DNA of 64,000 nt, taken from positions 26,540,440 to 26,604,439 of the forward strand of contig CM042089.1 of assembly GCA_023512835.1 (NCBI GenBank), given 5' to 3'. The position numbers and the translations under genes are program-made. The notes under the pieces are model-generated. The model was not told the DNA's origin. It did not search any database and saw nothing but the letters and a program-made list of their open reading frames with translations. Of the stretch, positions 13,401 to 24,957 are shown one piece after another (position 1 is the stretch's first letter; every line of letters starts with the position of its first letter). Source of the DNA: Taxillus chinensis (Eukaryota; Streptophyta; Magnoliopsida; Santalales; Loranthaceae).

Positions 13401-16400
13401 TCAAAATAATCCAGATAGTTGAGTCACCTTTGCATGGGTATAACAGTATTACATATTGCCATCACTGTAAGAAATCGTATAACGTCAGGCGAACCACTGG
13501 ATACAGAATTGACCAGCTCCAAATCTGCACACCACATACAGAAATACAAGAAGACCAAATTTTAAAAAGTAAATAAAATAAATAACAATATTGCGCCCCA
13601 TGACTTTTATAGAAATTCCTCCTAATTTATTTTATCTTTATTTTATTTTATTTTATTGATAGCAGCCGTCCCCCCAACCCACCAGATAATATGAATCAGG
13701 CACTGGCCAGCACGGCGGTACCTGCAGCACTTCATGTTCATCCAGTGACCACTGGACCACCCCAGGAGGGGGGAGGGGAAATAAATTACCTTTAAAGATT
13801 GATGGCTAGGTAGTAAAATAGCCAACGTTCTTGGTTTGGAATAGAATTATCTTGGAGGAACTTTAAAATATAAAAATCCTAAAGAGTTCAAGAACCTGGT
13901 CTTGAATGGAATCAAATCAATTTTATATAAAATTCATAAATTATAAATAATAATAAATTAATTAAATACAGAACATAAAATATAAATAGCATTTGTAATA
14001 TAACATGGGAAAGGCACTTTTCAAGTCACTGCATAAGACAGTAAACTAACCTTTTAATGCATCCCCACTCTCATTCCCATAGAAAACGCCACTGATACAG
14101 CATCTTTTGAATATCATTTTATTCTCAGTGAGGGTCCCAGTTTTATCAGTCATAATGTACTCAACTTGTCCCAAATCTTCACTTATTGCTGTGCTGCCAC
14201 AACGGTAAACACAACACCAATATATGTCAAAAACTTACATGGTGTTTCAATGTAATGCAGTCATAAGTAATGTACTGTTATGGTGATACTGATTATACTT
14301 CCCTGTATATATTTACAAGGTTTCTACATTAAGGCTTTCCGTATTGTAACCCTTGCATGCTATTATAAATGATGTGGTGTAAATTCTAAAAGGAAATCCA
14401 CTCTACACTCATTATTATTTTCTCTCGTTAAAGCTTACTTTGCGGCATGGGATGGAGTACCAGTCTCATAGTCAATCATCTCATTATCCCAATCAATAAA
14501 TTTTGCATATAAGCTCTTTACAAGATCCAAAGACACCTGCCAAAAATATCATCAAAGTTCTTAAAATTCTGAAGGGGAGGAAATAAAATCAAGGGTTACA
14601 CAACTACTGACCTTAATAGAAATTGGTATCATGATGGAACAGAGAAGCTCAAATCGCAGAGGGATGACCAGAAGTTCATACCATGGCCCTTCATTTGGAT
14701 AAGAAACATACCATTGCTTCACATGCAAGCACGCACACAGAAGTTAAAAAGTTAATATGTGATCGACAAAGACACTTTGAAATACAGAAAAATGGAATGA
14801 ATGCTACATGTCCACTACAATACTATATTAAAGAAACACTAAGAATGTGAGTGATTACTGAAATTATTAAATTTAAAACACATACTAGCGCTAAAAATAA
14901 TTCACCCTACAAATCATAGATTTTTTTGGTTAGTTCAAATCATGGGATTTTATTAACATGGGTAGAATGCAGGCTGTGAGCCAGGATTACAATCATATCA
15001 AAAAAATAAAGAAATAAAGTATAATATAATAAAGGAGGATTAGAGTTTTTTTTTTAAGAATAAGAATTTGAGCATTCGGCTAGTTGGCAGGGCGATGTAG
15101 GGCAGCGCGGTGTGGCGGGTTGTCCCTCATTGCCTTCTTTGGAGCATTTGGTGGGAAAGGAACGCGCATGTGTTTGATAATCGGGAGTGATCTGCTACTG
15201 AGCTATGTTATATTTTTTTCGTTATTTGGGTGATTAGTTGTATGCTTCGGGCGGGTTGTATTTTTTTCAATTTATGATGTTGTCAATGGTTATTCCTTTT
15301 GATTGAGTTATTATCTTCGCATTGTAATTTCGCATTCTCACGCACTTCTTATGTGTAATTTGCTCCTAATAATAAAATTATTCTTACTTAAAAAAATTGA
15401 GGCCCAAACTTGTTAAAAAAACAAGTATTCAAAAGGAAAAAAAAAACAAAACAAAACATTTAAGGAAAATCATGTCCTGAAAATAGCATCGAAGTACCCC
15501 CAATTCTTTTCAAGGTATGAGAACAAAAGATATACTAACAAAATATGCACTTGCAAGTTACACCACTGAATCTGTTTCTTTGATATTTGAAATTCCATGA
15601 GAACACATCATACCATTATAGAAACAGGCAAAACATAAAGCCACCATATTCCCTACTATTGAAACCTTTATGATGAAACTTGCTAAAATAACCAACCTTT
15701 ATTGCTTCTGTATCTTTCCAAAGATTTCCAGCCGTGCCTAGAACAATAACTACAACTAATTGAAAAATAAATATTGCTCCTGTCAACTTGTCAATCATGG
15801 CATCCATGGCAGTAAGTTTTGGCTCAGGAATACCACTACTCATACCCAGCTTGGTTTCATTACCTGAAATTAAGGGTTTAAAAATACAAGGTTCACTCAA
15901 TTGTAAATAATATCATCTGACAAAAATCAGAATAAAGCTAAAAACTAGGACAGAAAGTTATCACTCCTTGAAATATAAAACTACATCAAAGCATAAAATG
16001 CACACTAAAAATAGAATGATAATACTCCACCATCCATCATCTCAACTGATATAACCAGACTAATCATAATTAACAAAAGAGGAGAAAAAGTACTCACACC
16101 CACACAAATAATCAACACATTCACCTATCATTTTTAATATCATATGAAATTACAAAAATATCCTAAAAAAATCGTTATTATTTGAACATTCTATATGTTC
16201 TAAAATTATTATTCAAACACTCTTATTTAATTTTGTTATTATATTTATTCAAAATTAATTTTTCGAACAATGTATTTATGTTCCAATAGTATTATTCAGA
16301 CATTGTATTTATGTTCGAATAATAGTATTCAAACATTATAACTATGAAAATATTTTTTATTGTTTTTTTATAAGTGAATTTTATTAAGAAATCAAGCACC

Positions 16401-19400
16401 CGAGGAGTGCACAAGAAATAAAATACAAAAAGAACACGAGTAAAAAAAACCCAGTGCAATCTAACTCAAAAGGAACAAACAGAAATAACATCAAAAATAG
16501 AAAAAAGACGTAAATGCCCAAATCCAGCCAAACAATCCCAAAGGCACCGAAGAAAACAAACTTGAAGCTCATCCAAGTGGCGTTCACAACCCTAAAAGAG
16601 ACGAGCTTTCCGCTCCCGCTAGAAACACCAAATAATGCAATGAGGAATAGGGCACCAAACCACAAATGTTCTCCCCACCCGCTCCTGCCAGGAGGAGAAA
16701 AGCCCATGAGCACTGTGAGGCATCACCCAAGACAGACCAAACAGCCCCAGGACGAAATCCCAAAGAAAGCAGGCAATGGGACAATGAAGGAGAAGGTGAT
16801 CTACAGACTCCACGGCTGCCTTACACATGTAACACCAACTAGGAATCATCATCGAACGCTGACGCAAGTTATCCGCAGTCAAAATCCGCCCCCAAATCTA
16901 CCGTCCAAGCAAAGAAAGCCAGCCACGGAGAAACCAGAGCCTTCCAAACACTCTTTCATGAGAAGCACCCCGAAAAAATAGACAACCGAACCGCATAAAA
17001 AGACCGCACATGAAAGCCCTGAGCCTGAGTAGGACGCCAATATAAACGGTCCAGATAACCGTGGCGCATGGGGGCAGAATACAACATCGCAAAGAAAGAA
17101 GCAAAAGCCTCCAACTCCCAATGATAGGCGAGCCGAGAAAAGGTAACCTCCCACTGCACCCCGAAACCATGATCCTAGTAGAAATCAACTACAAAGCCCC
17201 TCACGAGCAGTGTCAAGGCGGAACAACTCAGGATAAGCCAATTTTAATGGCACATCCAAACACCATGCATCCTCCCATAAGCGAATGGAAGAGCCATCAC
17301 CCACCTCAAAAGCCACGAATGGAGCAAAGGACCGCCAACCAAACCGAATAAACCGCCAAAGACCCACGCCAATTTCCTTATTGTTTTTATAAGGAATATT
17401 TTAATCGATTCACATTATTGATGGATGTGTTAATAAATTGGGTGAAGTGGGTGTATTTATCCCTCTCTTAACAAAAAAATAACACACCATCATAAAAGCA
17501 ATCATCTAAACCATACATGACCTAATTTAACTAACTCAAACAACCAATTAGCAAAGCATGTGTACAAATAATACCAGATGACCAAGAAGAACAACAAAGT
17601 AGAGCAATCTTAAGCCAAGAACCAATGTTTCAAGACCAAACTGGTCATTAAAGCACATATGCTAATGCTATTGGGTTGTTACAATTAGTTGAGGCGCTAG
17701 GTTAAGCTAGTCTCAATCCCATAATATCATGACCAATTATTAAAATAATATATAGCTATAATTACTTTTGGGAAAACTCGAATAGGATATGCATATAGCT
17801 TACGCATTGAAACTTGAGACCATTTATTTTTATATTTATATATGAGATGAATCAAATATGATTAATTTACTAAATCATTTTGGGAAAAGTCTAGTTAACA
17901 TTTAAAGTCAACATTTTTTAATGTTAAATAACTCTTACAAATTATAGAGAGATAAAGAGAAATAGAATTCTAAATTAATTATCATTGAAGATAGATAAAT
18001 ATAAATATATATAGTACATATACAAATATATATTATTTTCCTGATCAAAGATTCAAAATATACCTATATATATCATTTGACCTAGAAATAAAAATAATAA
18101 TAATCTAAAGCTCCCCCTCAAGGTGGAACATGAAAATTGTTGCAACTTGCCCAAAACAAAAATCCAATGACAATATGACACCATATCAAGCACACACTCT
18201 CGAACACAATACATAATAACAACAATCTCTTGACCAAATCAATCAATAGCACTAGTTCGTGTTCATCCACAGTTGTCTATATCTTCACAAGTGTGCAATA
18301 ATGCAACAAGTAAAATAACAATAAATAGATAACTTGCCTGTATAGACAGCTACTCCACAGACCCACTCTACATTCCGCAAGTAGCATGACTGAAGAATTG
18401 TGTTTTTTATGGTTAGAGGACACACATCATTATCAATGAAAGGAGGAAACAATCGCAGATTTGCGTCAAATCTTCTAATGTCTTTATCCGGATTGGGGCA
18501 TTCAATAACACCCTGCAAAAAAAAAAAAAAGAAGAAGCCCACCTACAATGTAATATGACCATAAGTGGCAAGTAGAGGTCCAGTCACAGTAAGGAATGAG
18601 AAAATATTGCCTTCACTTTATGCAATAGTTCAAAATCTATTCCCATGCAAGCAGAGGGTATCACCCTTGTCTTGAGATCAATTTCCCCATCTAGGGCAGC
18701 TGTCTGCAAAATATGTAACATCGTTAGGCAAACAAAATTGAGAACACATTATGCTATCAAAAAATTGTACCACTGATGACCACTTTTTCCTTTTCAAGCA
18801 CAAAAAAATTATAAATTTTTATTATCAATGACAACAGTCATTTTACAATTAAGATAGTGCAGCAAACTCCACAGCCATCTATAGTCCTTGCATTTGATAA
18901 CAATTTAAAGAGAGATTTTACCTTTCAAACAATCAAATAGAACTAAACTAGTCATTTCATTAATTTTATGGAGGTGCAAAGTTAGTGGAAGTTCATGATC
19001 TTTTGTTATAGCAGTTTTTTCTGCCATCAAAACATTTTTTGCAAAGAAACATTGGTTCTCCAGGTTCATGTTGCTTCTCTTTGACAGTTGGTATGTTAAA
19101 TTCCAAAACCATAGCCCATATAATTGACAATTTCTGCAAACTTATGGTATGTGTATGGGTGTGTGCACACACAAAAAACACTGAATAGCCATTAGGCACT
19201 TCAACTAATAATTTATTAGAAATGCATCTATTAAAGCTTGATATTAGGGTAGGCCCATCGCCAATGGCTTAGAAGCTTACTCCTTTAGGTAAAACGGTTT
19301 CTTCCCATGACTTTAGAGGTATCTTTCCATGAGGTATTTGGTTCGGTTCTTGTTTGTTTATTGTCAAGTTGAATCTAGTAGTCCCTACATGATCGATTTC

Positions 19401-21443
19401 TTATTTGCATGACATTGCATGCAACTGAGCCACAAGTGTGGAGTGCAAAGGCTTTACATACACTAACTACCCAAAATCAAACAATGTAAGCTTCTGGATC
19501 ATATGAATCCTTCACAGTACGAAAGATTTGAAATACAAGCCAAAAAGGGTATCATATTTTTTTTTACAGGCTTCTAGTAAAGCATACTATATCTTCCACG
19601 CAGTTATGGCTGCAACTTCAAAACAAAAAATTAAGTGTCAATAAATTAAAGGAGGTTGCATCCTTACTTCTACATAGCACAGACCCTGTGGGTCTGAGGT
19701 ACCAATTAAAACAAGATCACATGGCACTTCTTCATTCTCGCGCAGCCAAACTATATTGCCAACATGAACATCTTGCGCTTGTATCTACAAGTGATTCCAG
19801 CAGCGTAAATAGGCAACATTACAAACAATAACTCCAGAAATTTTAGTTGAAAGGAAACAGAAATTTATAAGCCACTATATTACTTTAAAATTAAGTTGAA
19901 ATAATGCAATATAAAACAATTTAAAGTATGGAAAAAACAAAGCTAACTGTTTAATGTTGTGGCTTCTTATCAAAAATAATAATAATGATCTTGGAATCAA
20001 ACATTTTCAGGAAAACAGCTGTCTTTTCTATTGCAACCTCTGAATTCATTCATTATTGCATCACCCAATAGAGAATAACAGATAGATTCTAAATCTCTAC
20101 AAGAAAAGTGAACTAAAAAAACAACTATCACTATCTTGTGCACTGAATTCATTCATTATCATGTCACCCAATAGAGGATAATAAATTGATTCAAAATCCC
20201 TACAAAAAAAATGAACTAGAAACTCTCTAATGAATAAGAGATGTATCATACATGTTTCTTAGTACCCTGCTTCACTATCCAAACTTCTTTCTCATTTGCT
20301 TTTTTGTCTGAAAGATATCTATTGTAATCATCCCATGCCTCTTTAGACGCTGAGACTGAAAAAATAAATATGAGTGGTCCCCATGTGCTTGCAGGATTTA
20401 CAGGAGTAATAAGTGGCCACAGCTGAAGACAAGCAATCAATAAAAAATACTGGTTCATGAACCGGCTGGAAAAGGAGAGAAGAAATTATTAGCATATAAG
20501 TCCAAAAGAATTGTAAAACAAAAATATATAATTATTAGCATATATATATATGTATATATATACACAAACATACAAAACTGCACAGAACACAAAGATTAAT
20601 TTTCAATAATCCATGTTAACAACTTACAAAAGATCAAACATCTGAAACATTTATGCTGAATATGCACAAACTTAAAAAGAAAAATCAAAACACAAGAAAA
20701 GTGTAAAAAGAACATAGCATAGGTTAACGAAAAATAAAGTACCTATTTGGCAATCCTGTTTTATTTTTAAAACCGGTGAGCTCCGATAAATTTCCACCGC
20801 TCATAAATACTTTTAAATTCATCGGACCCACTGTTTTCAAAAATAATATCATCTTACCAAACACACTCAAAAATTCCAATGGCAACTCCACACTAATCAA
20901 ATTATACAAAAAGTTCTGAATTTGATAACATTGTATAAAATTGAACAAACTTTTGCAGGGTCAATAATTGAATTTGCACCTGCAGTTTCATTGACAATAC
21001 AAGAGGCCATGCATAATACCACAATAAAAATAAATAGACATGCAAGAAAAGTGTTTGATATGCACAGGAAAAAAAGGATAATAATAATAATAATAATAAT
21101 GAATAACAGAAAAAATTTAGCAAAATTTTGGCTCTATAAGTTTGCTTAAAGCAACTTGGAGACAGGAGCGAAAGGGAAGGATTTTACAGATGATTTCATA
21201 TACCTTAAAAGAAAACTGAGGCTATAACCAACGGCTATTTAAAATTAATCAAATACGGCCAAAAACAATTAAACTAAATAAAAGTAAAAAACATCAAATG
21301 CATAATTCCAGGTTTCACCTGAACTGTTCCCATAAATTCTTGGGAAGAAAATTCAGCAAAGTATATTTTCTATTTGATATGCAATTGTCACAGTATAGAT
21401 CCTGAGATAATTCATCATCATTGATATACACATAACGCTTCAT
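1387..21443 (-). CDS. ALA2: Phospholipid-transporting P4-ATPase (aminophospholipid flippase), ALA2-type, 3' end outside window
   Basis: A P4-ATPase flips phospholipids from the lumenal/outer to the cytosolic leaflet, usually with a CDC50/ALIS beta subunit. Sixteen coding exons were assembled by hand: 21443-21319, 20465-20252, 19784-19668, 18703-18611, 18512-18338, 15863-15697, 14716-14612, 14536-14439, 14193-14051, 13524-13428, 13202-13093, 13008-12844, 11571-11417, 11294-11214, 2873-2753 and 1493-1387. They total 2073 nt, 691 codons, with matching phases and no stop. Visible landmarks are the first membrane pair (about residues 42-100), the actuator motif (DGEI here), the phosphorylation motif DKTGTLT (Asp381), the nucleotide-binding SKGADEA and the hinge MLTGDKQ. 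Arabidopsis ALA2 is about 1107 residues, so about 415 are missing to the left. The start [11 protein letters not shown] matches the ALA2 N-terminus. Introns 4 and 5 use GC donors; intron 14 is 8.3 kb and full of transposons. Confidence 0.93.
1494..2752 (-). other. ALA2: ALA2 intron 15
   Basis: Intron with no recognisable gene. A 25-bp unit starting GGGTTGAAGGCAGTG occurs twice, at about 1828 and 1885 (57 bp apart), which suggests a small local duplication. The part from about 2120 to 2560 is very AT-rich. Confidence 0.7.
2753..2873 (-). CDS. ALA2: ALA2 exon 15
   Basis: Encodes [14 protein letters not shown] and [14 protein letters not shown], the conserved P-domain segment of P4-ATPases (about residues 616-655). 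Acceptor tttatag, donor CCCAG|gtaagt. Confidence 0.93.
3258..5574 (-). mobile_element. 5'-truncated L1-like LINE with 14-bp target-site duplication
   Basis: The direct repeat ATGATGTGTACTCT flanks the element at 3244-3257 and 5575-5588. The left end reads as the complement of a poly-A tail with AATAAA-type signals. Translation on the minus strand shows remnants of the linker before RT, an RT block resembling [18 protein letters not shown], and a C-terminal block ([21 protein letters not shown]) typical of L1-like RT. Many stops and frameshifts show it is dead. The 5' end is truncated within the endonuclease-RT linker, as expected from target-primed reverse transcription. Confidence 0.82.
5668..6235. 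repeat. Small element with inverted arms (MITE-like)
   Basis: An arm of about 55 bp at 5668-5722 (AAACTTAAACTTAGAAAACC, then a unit containing AATCCTTTGGATTGAAC) is repeated inverted at about 6177-6235. The core AATCCTTTGGATT is itself palindromic. No coding content. TSD not resolved. Confidence 0.45.
7545..8795 (-). pseudogene. LINE segment: ORF1-like 3' part and endonuclease fragment
   Basis: On the minus strand, a 211-codon frame (8794-8159) is followed by a 144-codon frame and then an endonuclease block: [19 protein letters not shown], then LGGDFNVV, then [13 protein letters not shown]. Plant L1-like endonucleases have this order. The sequence stops at about 7552, well before reverse transcriptase. 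Upstream (8750-9030) lies a degenerate run of CGACCTCGAC units, perhaps the element's leader. Confidence 0.6.
9222..9820. mobile_element. 599-bp non-autonomous hAT element
   Basis: Ends TAGGGGTGATC and, inverted, TAGGAGTGATGATC. Flanked by the 8-bp direct repeat CTCTTTTT (9214-9221 and 9821-9828). Subterminal sequence is rich in AACCAAACCGA-type motifs in both orientations. No coding content. Nested in the larger TIR element at 6511-11152. Confidence 0.72.
10040..10720 (-). pseudogene. LINE ORF1-like fragment
   Basis: The minus-strand translation contains [19 protein letters not shown] and, further on, [16 protein letters not shown]. These resemble the conserved block of plant L1-like ORF1 proteins (IPxGxxxxGW). 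A stop and frameshifts interrupt it. With the segment at 7545-8795 it may be one LINE 5' half split by the 9222-9820 insertion and flanking sequence. Confidence 0.5.
11214..11294 (-). CDS. ALA2: ALA2 exon 14
   Basis: 27 codons, [14 protein letters not shown] to AIEDRLQ. Acceptor ttgcag, donor CAG|gtacac. Matches the ALA2 segment just before the DGVPETIE block. Confidence 0.93.
11417..11571 (-). CDS. ALA2: ALA2 exon 13
   Basis: Encodes [29 protein letters not shown] and [11 protein letters not shown] of the nucleotide-binding domain (about residues 537-588). Acceptor acttcag, donor GAG|gtaaag. Confidence 0.93.
12844..13008 (-). CDS. ALA2: ALA2 exon 12
   Basis: Encodes [33 protein letters not shown] and [22 protein letters not shown] and KGAD are nucleotide-binding motifs of P4-ATPases. 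Acceptor gttgcag, donor AGCG|gtaatt. Confidence 0.93.
13093..13202 (-). CDS. ALA2: ALA2 exon 11
   Basis: Encodes [20 protein letters not shown] (P4-ATPase N-domain signature) and [12 protein letters not shown]. Acceptor gtacag, donor CTTG|gtattt. Confidence 0.92.
13428..13524 (-). CDS. ALA2: ALA2 exon 10
   Basis: Encodes [18 protein letters not shown] and [13 protein letters not shown]. Acceptor gtgcag, donor AAAG|gtgact; phases fit exons 9 and 11. Confidence 0.92.
14051..14193 (-). CDS. ALA2: ALA2 exon 9 (phosphorylation site)
   Basis: Encodes [14 protein letters not shown] then [13 protein letters not shown]. Asp381, in the codon at 14147-14145, is the residue that forms the aspartyl-phosphate intermediate. 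Acceptor gtggcag, donor AAAAG|gttagt. Confidence 0.95.
14439..14536 (-). CDS. ALA2: ALA2 exon 8
   Basis: Encodes [19 protein letters not shown] and [13 protein letters not shown], leading from the fourth membrane segment to the P domain. Donor AAA|gtaagc. Confidence 0.92.
14612..14716 (-). CDS. ALA2: ALA2 exon 7
   Basis: 35 codons, [16 protein letters not shown] and [15 protein letters not shown]. The final PISIK is the P4-specific motif of the fourth membrane segment involved in lipid passage. Acceptor gtgaag, donor AAG|gtcagt. Confidence 0.93.
15050..15400 (+). mobile_element. 3' end of an L1-like LINE
   Basis: The plus-strand translation gives [17 protein letters not shown], the tail of a plant L1-like RT ORF, followed by a 3' UTR with AATAAAA and an A-rich end. 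It is 5'-truncated. Lies in ALA2 intron 6, opposite to the gene. TSD not resolved. Confidence 0.65.
15697..15863 (-). CDS. ALA2: ALA2 exon 6
   Basis: Encodes [20 protein letters not shown], then a hydrophobic stretch [19 protein letters not shown] that is the third membrane segment, then KDTEAIK. Acceptor atttcag, donor AAAG|gttggt. Confidence 0.93.
16375..17377 (-). mobile_element. 5'-truncated L1-like LINE with zf-RVT domain
   Basis: Flanked by nearly identical TTATTGTTTTT(TT)ATAAG at 16357-16374 and 17378-17393, a TSD differing by two T residues. The minus strand encodes a zinc-binding RT domain ([19 protein letters not shown] then [18 protein letters not shown]). Frameshifts break the frame. 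A poly-A-type end lies at the left. Sits in ALA2 intron 5, same strand as the gene. Confidence 0.8.
18338..18512 (-). CDS. ALA2: ALA2 exon 5, flanked by GC-donor introns
   Basis: Encodes [38 protein letters not shown] and VCGVAVYTG. The exon must end ACAG|gcaagt, because only that join restores the conserved TGN(E/Q)TKLG. The acceptor is tttgcag after a poly-pyrimidine run. Confidence 0.92.
18611..18703 (-). CDS. ALA2: ALA2 exon 4 (actuator motif DGEI)
   Basis: 31 codons, [16 protein letters not shown] to LLHKVK. The family motif here is DGET; the window has ATT (Ile160, 18682-18680) where Thr is expected. The donor is AAG|gcaata, a GC donor. The next GT downstream is about 25 nt away and out of frame. 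Confidence 0.9.
19668..19784 (-). CDS. ALA2: ALA2 exon 3
   Basis: 39 codons, [17 protein letters not shown] and [18 protein letters not shown]. Acceptor ttgtag, donor GAA|gtaagg. Actuator-domain beta region. Confidence 0.93.
20252..20465 (-). CDS. ALA2: ALA2 exon 2
   Basis: Encodes [40 protein letters not shown] and [20 protein letters not shown], spanning the first two membrane segments. Acceptor tccag, donor CAT|gtatga. Confidence 0.94.
21319..21443 (-). CDS. ALA2: ALA2 exon 1 (start codon)
   Basis: Starts [20 protein letters not shown] and ends LWEQF plus AG before gtgaaa. The start matches the family N-terminus. Confidence 0.92.
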
Positions 21444-21746
21444 TGCTGCCCCAAATGAATGAGAAGATCATTAGGATGTTCTACTGATAATCATTGCAGT
21501 GCTCGAAAACATTCAGCAGCCCCACACATGCCATTTAAATAGCAAACCCTGTGGAAGAAGAAATCAAATGTACTAGATTTTTAATGTAAGTATCGCAACT
21601 GGGGACCATAAACAAAGTAACATTGTCACTTTCACGCATTAAGAAACAACCACCAGCATGCGCATGTAAGCTATCACTTATCAGTGATGTAAGGTGCAAG
21701 GGATTAATATGAAGCTCACGTCTATAACAATACTCTAATTTTCTCC
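21444..21746 (-). promoter_or_regulatory. ALA2: ALA2 5' leader next to the ATG, with probable 5'UTR intron acceptor
   Basis: On the minus strand, ttatcag followed by TAGAACATCC about 45 nt before the ATG could be the acceptor of a 5'UTR intron. No other gene seen. The hAT target duplication TTACAAAA (21747-21754) ends this stretch. Confidence 0.35.
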
Positions 21747-21755
21747 TTACAAAAT

Positions 21756-23231
21756 CACGGTTCGAAGTATCGGGCGATACCGCTACGTATCGCCCGAGTC
21801 GGCTCGGTATCGGGAGGACCCGGTACCAGATCTCACCCCGGTACGAAGATATCGTGCGTCGGCTTCATCTGGCCTGTATCGCCCGAGATCTCGGGCGCGA
21901 AGACGCGTACCGGTCGACGTCAAGCCGAGACGCAGCATCACAGACGAAAATTCGTGCGTGATAAACGGAAATAATTGGTACGAAAAAAACGAATTACCTT
22001 TCTTCCTCCTCCACTCCTTTTTCTGATGATTTTCTTTAAATCATTCACGCCGACGGCCAATCCTCCTCATCTTCTCTTCTTCCTCTTCTTCCTCGTCTTC
22101 TCTTCTTCGACGTGAAAACGCACTCTGCCGCTCGCTGTCGCCGCCGCTGCCGCCTGACGCTGCCTCTGCTGAGTGCTGAGTCGGATACACACGCACGCTG
22201 TCGGCCGGCCTTGAGTTCTTCGCGATCCGATCCTTCGAGTTGTTAGCGACGCGTGTTTATTTATTTATCTGATTTAATGTATTTATATTAATTTATTTAT
22301 TTAAATTCCAGCATGTTAATTTATTTAACACCAGAATTAAATATTAAATTATTTCGATTAACACTAGGATTAATTTATTTAGTATTTGTTTAAATACTAA
22401 ATTATTTATACTGAAATTTTATTGTTTAAATTATCTAATACACGTTTTAAAATCTAATTAAAACTATTTATATGTAAATTATTTATTTATATGTTTGATT
22501 TAAAAAATAATAATATCTAAAGTTTAGTTTATTTATATAATTACATAAAAATTTATTTTTAAGTTTATATGTAATTACATAAAGTTATTTTAAATTTAGT
22601 CCTTAAATTAAAAATAAAATATATAATAATAAAATTTAAAATATTTAATGTAAATTTAAAAATATTTATTACTGTATAAATTAAAATAAAAATATTTAAT
22701 ACGATATAAATTTAATATGATGTAAAATTTATTTAGTTTTAATACAATATAAATTAACAATGATGTGTAAATTAAGTTAATTTATAATGACATATGTGTT
22801 TTTTAATAAATTTAAGTAGTAGAAACTTAATTAGATATAATGACATATATAATTAGATAATTTAATTAAATTTAAGAATATTTAATATGAACTGCTGTAA
22901 ATTTAAAAATATTTATGATATAAATTAAATTAAAAATATTTAATATGGTATAAATTTAATACTAATTGATGAATATTTAATATCGTATAAATTTATCATA
23001 GTATACATTTAATATTGATTGTTGAATATTTAATATGGTATAAATTTAAATTTTATATATATATAATTAGACACTTTAAGAGTTATATTATTTAATAGTT
23101 GTTGTGTTATTTAGTAAATTTATTAATTATAAGTAGTGTTTTTTAATTTACTCTACAATGACGTACATGTTTTTTTATTTTTAGTGACCATTCTGATTAT
23201 ATTTTAAGTAGTTAATTTTTTTCTTTTTAAG
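21756..23231 (+). other. hAT 5' subterminal region, no ORF
   Basis: The first 500 bp are GC-rich, with repeated GTATCGGGCGATAC/TATCGCCCGAG motifs in both orientations, a likely transposase-binding subterminal region. 22260-23220 is extremely AT-rich, with ATTTAATATGGTATAAATTT-like units. No coding content seen. Confidence 0.6.
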
Positions 23232-24935
23232 AAGTCGAATAAGCTACTAGATATTGGTTGGGAACACGGTACAGCTGTCTCACAAGATAAAAAGAAAATT
23301 CGATGCAATTATTGTTACAAAGTTGTTAGTGGAGGAATCACACGTTTGAAACATCTTGCTGGTGTACAGGGTGAGGTGGCGGTGTGCACGAAGTGTCCTA
23401 GAGAGATTTCACAAATGATGAAGAAAGCTCTTAGTGAGGCTACACAGATAAGAGAGGCTCAAAAAAGAAAAAAAATAGCTAGTAAATAGCTTACGAGACG
23501 AGGCCGAATTTGAGCGCCAACCTCAACATTACATTGATGATTTTGATTGTGGTGATTGGAGAGATGAAATGTCTAGACAAGAATAGGAACAAATGAGATA
23601 TGTTATGAAACAGAGTCGAAGGACTGCATTTTATGAGAATGATGCTCGTAGGTTTTCTACACTGATATTGCAGGTCATCCCCTTCGACCTGCACAGTTTA
23701 ATGCTGGGCCTTCTCAAGGTGATTTTTCTCAAGGTGGTCCTTCTGCCTCCCCTCTTTGTACTTTCAGCGTACGAGATCCACGTAAGACTTCAGATGCCGA
23801 ATTAAGAGATATTGATCCCTACATGTACAGGCCACAAGATGCAAAGCAAAAAAAGTTGAAGACTTCTTTTTTTAAAGAGAAGGCAAAGAAAATGGGAAAG
23901 GCAATATCAAAATTCTTTTACTTCAATGCAATATCATTTAATGCAACAGACAGTGGTCCTTACTATCAAGTCATGATAGATACCATAGCTGAGTGTGGCC
24001 CACGAGTGGTTGGTCCTACAGGATATCAAATTGCTGGGGTTTTCTTGAATGAAGAGGTTGAAGAGTTGAAAAACTATCTTGAGTCTATGAAAAGAAAGTG
24101 GCCTGAATATGGTTGCACAATTATGTGTGATGGATGGTCATCGCAAAACACACACCCCATCACGAACTTTATGATTTATTGTGATCGTGAAATGGTCTTT
24201 CATAAATCTGTTGACAACACTAATGCAGGATCAAGAACGGCTAACTACCTCTATAGGCTTATAGACAAGGTAGTGGAGGAAGTAGGTGAACAATATGTTG
24301 TTCAAATTGTCACGGATAATGAAGCTTCATATAAGGCGGCAGGCCTTAAATGATGGAAAAGAGGAAACACTTATTCTGGTCTCCATGCGCCGCTCACTGC
24401 ATTGATTTGATACTGGAGGATATTAGAAAAATGAATAACGTAAAAGCTGTCATCAACGATGACAGTGATGCTTTTGTTAACTTAATGAGGACGTTCACGG
24501 GTGATAAAGAAACCCTTAGGCCGGGGATCACATGGTTTGCCACTGAATACATAGCTATTGAGAACCTATTGAGACATCAACAAGCTTTAAAGAGGATGTT
24601 TTCATCTCATGAGTGGCAAGAGCTATCATACTCACGCAACCGTGAGAGAAGGGGGTTGAGAATAGAGGTATCTACTCTCATTCTTACCGAACAATTCTGG
24701 CAACAAGCTGAAACTATTCGTGCTATGATGGAGCCACTCATTAGGGTCCTCAAAGTTGTTGACAATGATAAAAAACCAACTTTAGCTGTCATCTACGATT
24801 GTATGGATAGGGCAAAGTTGGCAATTAAAATGACCTACAAATTCTGGAAAAAAATTTGGCAAATTATTGACCAAAGATGGGAAACTCAGCTCCACACAAA
24901 CTTGCATACAACAGGTATTTTATTTAAATAGTTAA

Positions 24936-24957
24936 TTATATATATATATATATATAT
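24936..24957. repeat. (TA)n microsatellite in hAT intron
   Basis: Uninterrupted TA dinucleotides in the intron after the DUF659 exon. Confidence 0.9.
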
